Origin: Paenibacillus agaridevorans
Lineage (GTDB): Bacteria; Bacillota; Bacilli; Paenibacillales; Paenibacillaceae
DNA length: 42,972 nt
Direction of reading: 5' to 3'
Assembly (NCBI RefSeq): GCF_003112455.1
Contig: NZ_BDQX01000022.1
Coordinates: 1 to 42,972, forward strand
This document shows positions 39,178 through 42,972 of the stretch, in pieces. How positions within the stretch are numbered: the first letter of the stretch is position 1; every line of letters starts with the position of its first letter. Position numbers and translations under genes: made by a program. The notes beneath the pieces were generated by a model, which was given only the letters and a program-made list of their open reading frames with translations, made no database searches and was not told the origin of the DNA.

Positions 39178-42100
39178 TTAACCCAATAGTAGCGACGCCA
39201 AAAAGACTAGATCATCGAGATCAATGACACCATCCACATTCATATCAGCAGCCGGATTCCAATTACTGTCTCCAGCTACTGAACCATAGGCGGCAGCCAA
39301 AATAGCTAAATCCCCGATGCTTATGCTTCCGTTGCCGTTAAGATCATAACTCATGATCGCTACTTGCGCAGATGCAGGATTCAAGCCTAATTCATCTCCA
39401 TCAGGATTGGATATCGTAATCTGGTCGACCATGATTTGTCCCTGGCCGGCGGATGATTTGGATTTGAACTGTAATTCAAGCCAGTCGCTATTGGCATTTA
39501 CAACATCGCCAATCTTAACGCCAAGGATACGCATCGTTCCCGCTGTCGGACTCTCTTGCGGAATGATCGTTAAACCCTCGATTAAAGGACTGACTCCTTT
39601 CCACTCCAACAGATTCGGATCATAATGTATCGTAAGGTCAATCGCCTTGACTTCTTCATGAGTGCCATCTACTAATCCCTGGATGCCGAACTTCAAAACG
39701 AACTCCCGATTCAGGAACACCTGCGCAGGACCAGACAATCGTCCGCTCATGCCGCCTGTCGCCATTAATGTTGTTCCCTGAACAGCATTGCTTTCATCCG
39801 ACAGAAGGGCTTCTGCGTCATGTGCTCTTACCGTATAAGTGTAAGTTGTTCCAGGCATCAATTCCAGGTTATCAATAAATGTAGTTGTTGTTGAAGCGCC
39901 AATCTCTACACCATCGCGATAAATCTTATAGCCCACAACTTCCTCGCTTTCAGAGGCTGTCCAACTCAGATCAAGCCTTGCTTCGGAAACAGGATGAACA
40001 ATTAAATTTGTCGGCGCTGCGATGCTAGACCCTTCGCCTGTGTCCGTCGAAAGCATGACAATCATTGCGGCAACACTCTCTCTCCATTGGCGATAGAGAA
40101 CGGGATCCTTCGTATAATTGGTCTGTGACACAGCTACTGTATTAGCATTAAGCAGCTCCTGGGCATCTGATAGGAGATCAACCGATACATGATCCCCTTG
40201 CGCATCACTGATTCGACTCTTCAATAGGTCAAGAAGATTGTAATCCTCCATTCCGTCCCGGAAGTTCTGGATACGCTGAGAGGCAAGCGGTCCGTCTGGT
40301 CCTGGATAATACAGGGACCCATCTCCATCCGCATTTGCATAAGTTCGCGGATCCCAGCTGCTCAAGATATCATCACTCATTGGAGCTCGGCCAAGCCAGC
40401 GGTTGATATTATAATAGAGGAAACCGTCTACTTCTTTTTTGTGCGACAACGGACCGAGGAGAACTCTCGTATCGCTTGGCGAATACCCATTGAACCAGTT
40501 GGGGTAAGGCTGCTTGACTCCAGCATGGATATACCAGTACACTTGATCACCGCGCTGCTGCGCTGCATTCTTCACGCCTTCATTGATCTTGTGCACGCCC
40601 GGCACCCAGATATCAATATAGTCTGCAAATCCAGTGTTCGTACCGAGTGAGTCGTCGAATATGGTAGACATGATAGGCAAATTCGGAAAACTCGCTTTAA
40701 GCTGCTGAAGAATATTGAGCACGATAGGGAAATATTGATCCCTCGTCTCATCAAAGCCATATACATATGCTTTGTCAGCTAGTCCGGCAGCCTCATATTC
40801 CGTCATTGCATCTCCAATTGTTTGTATAATTTGATCGATTTTAGGCTGCCATGTTGCAGGTTGCGCAAGATCGAATGTTCGCGGATCAATATAAGTTATA
40901 TTGAATTGTTTAAGTCCCCATTTGCTCTGAAGCGCTAAAAGCTCCTCTACCGTAGGCGGAGTAGAGCGATAAATATTATCCGGCTCTATCTTGAACGTTT
41001 CCAGGAAATCAACATACTTTTCATACATTTGCGCTTTTTGATCTTCATTACTGAGACCATATACATCTAATATGTTGAGCGGATTTGTCGTTAAGGACGT
41101 TGGAAGCAGCGGACGATCCTCGATTTCAAATGGCCAGACCTTGATGCTGACATTTAGCGTTTGAGGTTCTGCTCCCTCCGCTTGAAAGTCGATCGCTACT
41201 TGGTAAGTACCGGGCTCAAGCTGCTTGTCTGCATAAAATTCAAGCCAAAAGGACTGCATCGTACCGACAGGGATGTCCACCGATGATAGATCCGAACGAA
41301 TCGGATCGGGAATCCATCCATAATAATTGTCAGGACTGTTAACCAATCCAGGCAGTGTATAGAGGCTGGACGGTTTGACATTGACAGAACCAACCGGTGC
41401 GGCAGTAACGGCTAACAAAGACTGGGAGACTGGTTGATCATCTGGACCCGTTACAGCTGCAATCTGTGCGCCAACATTGTTTAACGACTCGCCATAAGGC
41501 ATCACAACGGCTTGTATATTCTCATATTCTCCTTGTGCAAGCGATAAGCTCGCCGGAGCAGAAGAACATTGGCAGGGCAGATCTATTGGATAGACCAGGC
41601 TCATTGAATCGGAAGTAGCTATGCCAAACTTGCCATTGGGCCGAGCTTGTCTCACCTCCGTAAAGTTGGCAAAGCGCTTAATTTCCCATGCTAACGCATC
41701 AGCATCGATAATCAATGCTTTGGCGGCTTCATATTCAATATCCGGCTGTTCGGCGATGTCTCGCATAACCTGAATTCGATTTGCAAGTTCTGCCGATTGC
41801 TGTCGCAAATATTGATCCTCGGCTGCGTTGCCTGGAAGAAGCTTTGAGTCTGCAGCCTCCAGCAAGACAAGACCACTGTCAAGTTTACTGTTCACCTCCT
41901 GTAGAAGCTGAGCCGTTAAATCAAGAAACACCTTCAGTTGCTTCAGAGTCAAGTCAAAGCCGCCCGAATCCGTATGTTTCCCTGTGCTTACCAGCTTGAT
42001 CGTATGAAGTCCCGCTGATAACGATAAGGCCGCTTTAAATTCAATGACGTCATTCCCTTGACCAAAGAAATCCATTTGTCCAATCGATGCTCCATCAAGG

Positions 42101-42888
42101 AATACCTCCGCTTGTCCTCCTAATGGAGAACTTATCCCTTCAAGTCGCAAATCGAATAAACCCGTTCCGGTCACGGGAAACTCATATTCAGCAAATTGTC
42201 CAGGTTGTACAACCTTAAACAGCAAAGCTTGATCGACAGGAACGATTTCCAGTCCGTCAGAACGAGACAACTCATTCAGACTAGCGAAGTCATGAATGGC
42301 AGGTTCTATCACTAATGACGCTTCGTCATAATAAGCAACGCCTTTATTGCTTGCATTCTGATATAACAGCAAAGTTGCTGCAACCGCATTTGGAGGAGCT
42401 TGCAAGGAAACCTTTATCTCTCCCCACTCATTGAGCGTTGCGTGCGAAGCTAACTTGACTCCGACCCTGCTATTGCTGCTGCTCCAATATTCCAGATAGA
42501 GCTCCGACGTTCCGCTCAAATTATACGATTGGACGGAAGCGGTGTAGCTGATTCCTGGTGTTATTGCTACTTTGGAACTGCGAACTCCATTGCCGAGATA
42601 GTTATTCGTGAGCTTGACGCTCCAATTCCCTCGATAGACGGAATCCGTTGCCGATTGATAGGTTGAGGTGTTGAATACGAGCCAGTTCGCAGGCTTGCCG
42701 CTTAAAACCTCTTCAAAGCCTGGATTGGGAATCAGATTAGCAGAATTGATGTAAGGCGCCGCAGAAGCTGGAGCTTGTGAATCCTCAGCAGATGCCATTC
42801 CCGCGAAAGCGGTTGCAATCCAAATCATGCAACACAAGACTATGCACAGGAACATGCGAGAATTAAATTTCTTCAACATTATCATCAT
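39178..42888 (-). CDS. Secreted multimodular glycosidase: DUF4091 (GH123-like) with FN3, cohesin and dockerin modules
   Basis: 1236 residues; AGAGG lies 3-6 bases before ATGs at 42888/42885. Signal peptide 1-34 (FLCIVLCCMIWIATAFAGMA). 50-197: carbohydrate-binding-like beta domain (NLIPNPGFEEVLSGKPANWL). 205-325: second binding-like domain (AEVFLDGASIG, LSAGLHTIKLVSTG). 325-405: helical linker. 420-930: DUF4091/GH123-like catalytic region, with a D713-E714 pair in YVYGFDETRD, WVPGVHKINE, and FLYYNINRW; GH123 enzymes use such an Asp-Glu pair on beta-GalNAc. 957-1042: FN3. 1047-1178: cohesin. 1181-1236: type I dockerin with two Ca loops (D1182/N1184/N1186/D1193; D1215/N1217/D1219/D1226). The substrate is not proven. 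Confidence 0.85.
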   Translation of the reverse strand: MMIMLKKFNSRMFLCIVLCCMIWIATAFAGMASAEDSQAPASAAPYINSANLIPNPGFEEVLSGKPANWLVFNTSTYQSATDSVYRGNWSVKLTNNYLGNGVRSSKVAITPGISYTASVQSYNLSGTSELYLEYWSSSNSRVGVKLASHATLNEWGEIKVSLQAPPNAVAATLLLYQNASNKGVAYYDEASLVIEPAIHDFASLNELSRSDGLEIVPVDQALLFKVVQPGQFAEYEFPVTGTGLFDLRLEGISSPLGGQAEVFLDGASIGQMDFFGQGNDVIEFKAALSLSAGLHTIKLVSTGKHTDSGGFDLTLKQLKVFLDLTAQLLQEVNSKLDSGLVLLEAADSKLLPGNAAEDQYLRQQSAELANRIQVMRDIAEQPDIEYEAAKALIIDADALAWEIKRFANFTEVRQARPNGKFGIATSDSMSLVYPIDLPCQCSSAPASLSLAQGEYENIQAVVMPYGESLNNVGAQIAAVTGPDDQPVSQSLLAVTAAPVGSVNVKPSSLYTLPGLVNSPDNYYGWIPDPIRSDLSSVDIPVGTMQSFWLEFYADKQLEPGTYQVAIDFQAEGAEPQTLNVSIKVWPFEIEDRPLLPTSLTTNPLNILDVYGLSNEDQKAQMYEKYVDFLETFKIEPDNIYRSTPPTVEELLALQSKWGLKQFNITYIDPRTFDLAQPATWQPKIDQIIQTIGDAMTEYEAAGLADKAYVYGFDETRDQYFPIVLNILQQLKASFPNLPIMSTIFDDSLGTNTGFADYIDIWVPGVHKINEGVKNAAQQRGDQVYWYIHAGVKQPYPNWFNGYSPSDTRVLLGPLSHKKEVDGFLYYNINRWLGRAPMSDDILSSWDPRTYANADGDGSLYYPGPDGPLASQRIQNFRDGMEDYNLLDLLKSRISDAQGDHVSVDLLSDAQELLNANTVAVSQTNYTKDPVLYRQWRESVAAMIVMLSTDTGEGSSIAAPTNLIVHPVSEARLDLSWTASESEEVVGYKIYRDGVEIGASTTTTFIDNLELMPGTTYTYTVRAHDAEALLSDESNAVQGTTLMATGGMSGRLSGPAQVFLNREFVLKFGIQGLVDGTHEEVKAIDLTIHYDPNLLEWKGVSPLIEGLTIIPQESPTAGTMRILGVKIGDVVNANSDWLELQFKSKSSAGQGQIMVDQITISNPDGDELGLNPASAQVAIMSYDLNGNGSISIGDLAILAAAYGSVAGDSNWNPAADMNVDGVIDLDDLVFLASLLLG

Positions 42889-42972
42889 TCACCTCTCATT
42901 TGATATTCTTTCCACCTAGCAGTTGCGCATAAACGCGTTCAGAAATACCCTAGCTGCATATTGAATGGATTC
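42889..42972. other. Upstream region of the glycosidase gene, cut by window end
   Basis: 84 bases containing only the ribosome site AGAGG. I see no clear promoter boxes. The operon start may lie beyond the window. Confidence 0.3.

Overview
The window looks like a chromosomal segment of a Paenibacillus- or Cohnella-type Firmicute. The signs are strong AGGAGG-type ribosome binding sites, GTG/TTG starts, a YheI/YheH-type ABC pair, LplA/LplB/YtcP-type sugar importer genes beside a large membrane-spanning AraC regulator, and an S-layer-anchored cohesin protein. Genus is an inference from gene content. No rRNA, tRNA or CRISPR array was seen.

Layout. 1-431: 3' end of gluQ. 623-2010: arsR-type repressor/yjbQ/DUF2277 operon with a clear promoter and a palindrome at its start site, followed by a 100-bp tandem repeat. 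2407-5830: a cytoplasmic sulfatase divergent from two AraC regulators. 5935-6279: two intergenic repeat elements, one of which enters the 3' end of the next gene. 6247-10099: heterodimeric multidrug ABC exporter. 10680-11729: M42 aminopeptidase. 11885-13262: ECF-like sigma factor and its probable membrane anti-sigma partner. 13366-17849: small housekeeping and accessory genes (secreted protein, GNAT, an unknown protein, GIY-YIG protein, HTH-methyltransferase fusion, LysM protein, heptad-repeat protein). 17935-19188: YbdG-type MscS channel. 19372-25378: family 5 peptide-type ABC importer operon ending in an OsmC gene. 26004-27381: a methyltransferase and an unknown acidic protein. 27483-27763: IS debris.

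27993-42888: eight co-directional genes, visibly more A+T-rich than the left part, forming a probable glycan-use locus. Read in transcription order they are: a 1236-residue secreted DUF4091/GH123-like glycosidase carrying FN3, cohesin and dockerin modules; a cohesin protein with three C-terminal S-layer homology domains; a two-TM sensor with an AraC DNA-binding domain; two permeases and a lipoprotein of a sugar ABC importer; a cytoplasmic NodB-like deacetylase candidate; and a DegT-type aminotransferase. The likely logic, which is inference, is surface capture and cleavage of an amino-sugar glycan, sensing by the AraC protein, import, then deacetylation or amino-group chemistry in the cytoplasm. 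The cohesin + dockerin + SLH combination in two adjacent genes is the most interesting feature: it could be a miniature cellulosome-like surface complex.
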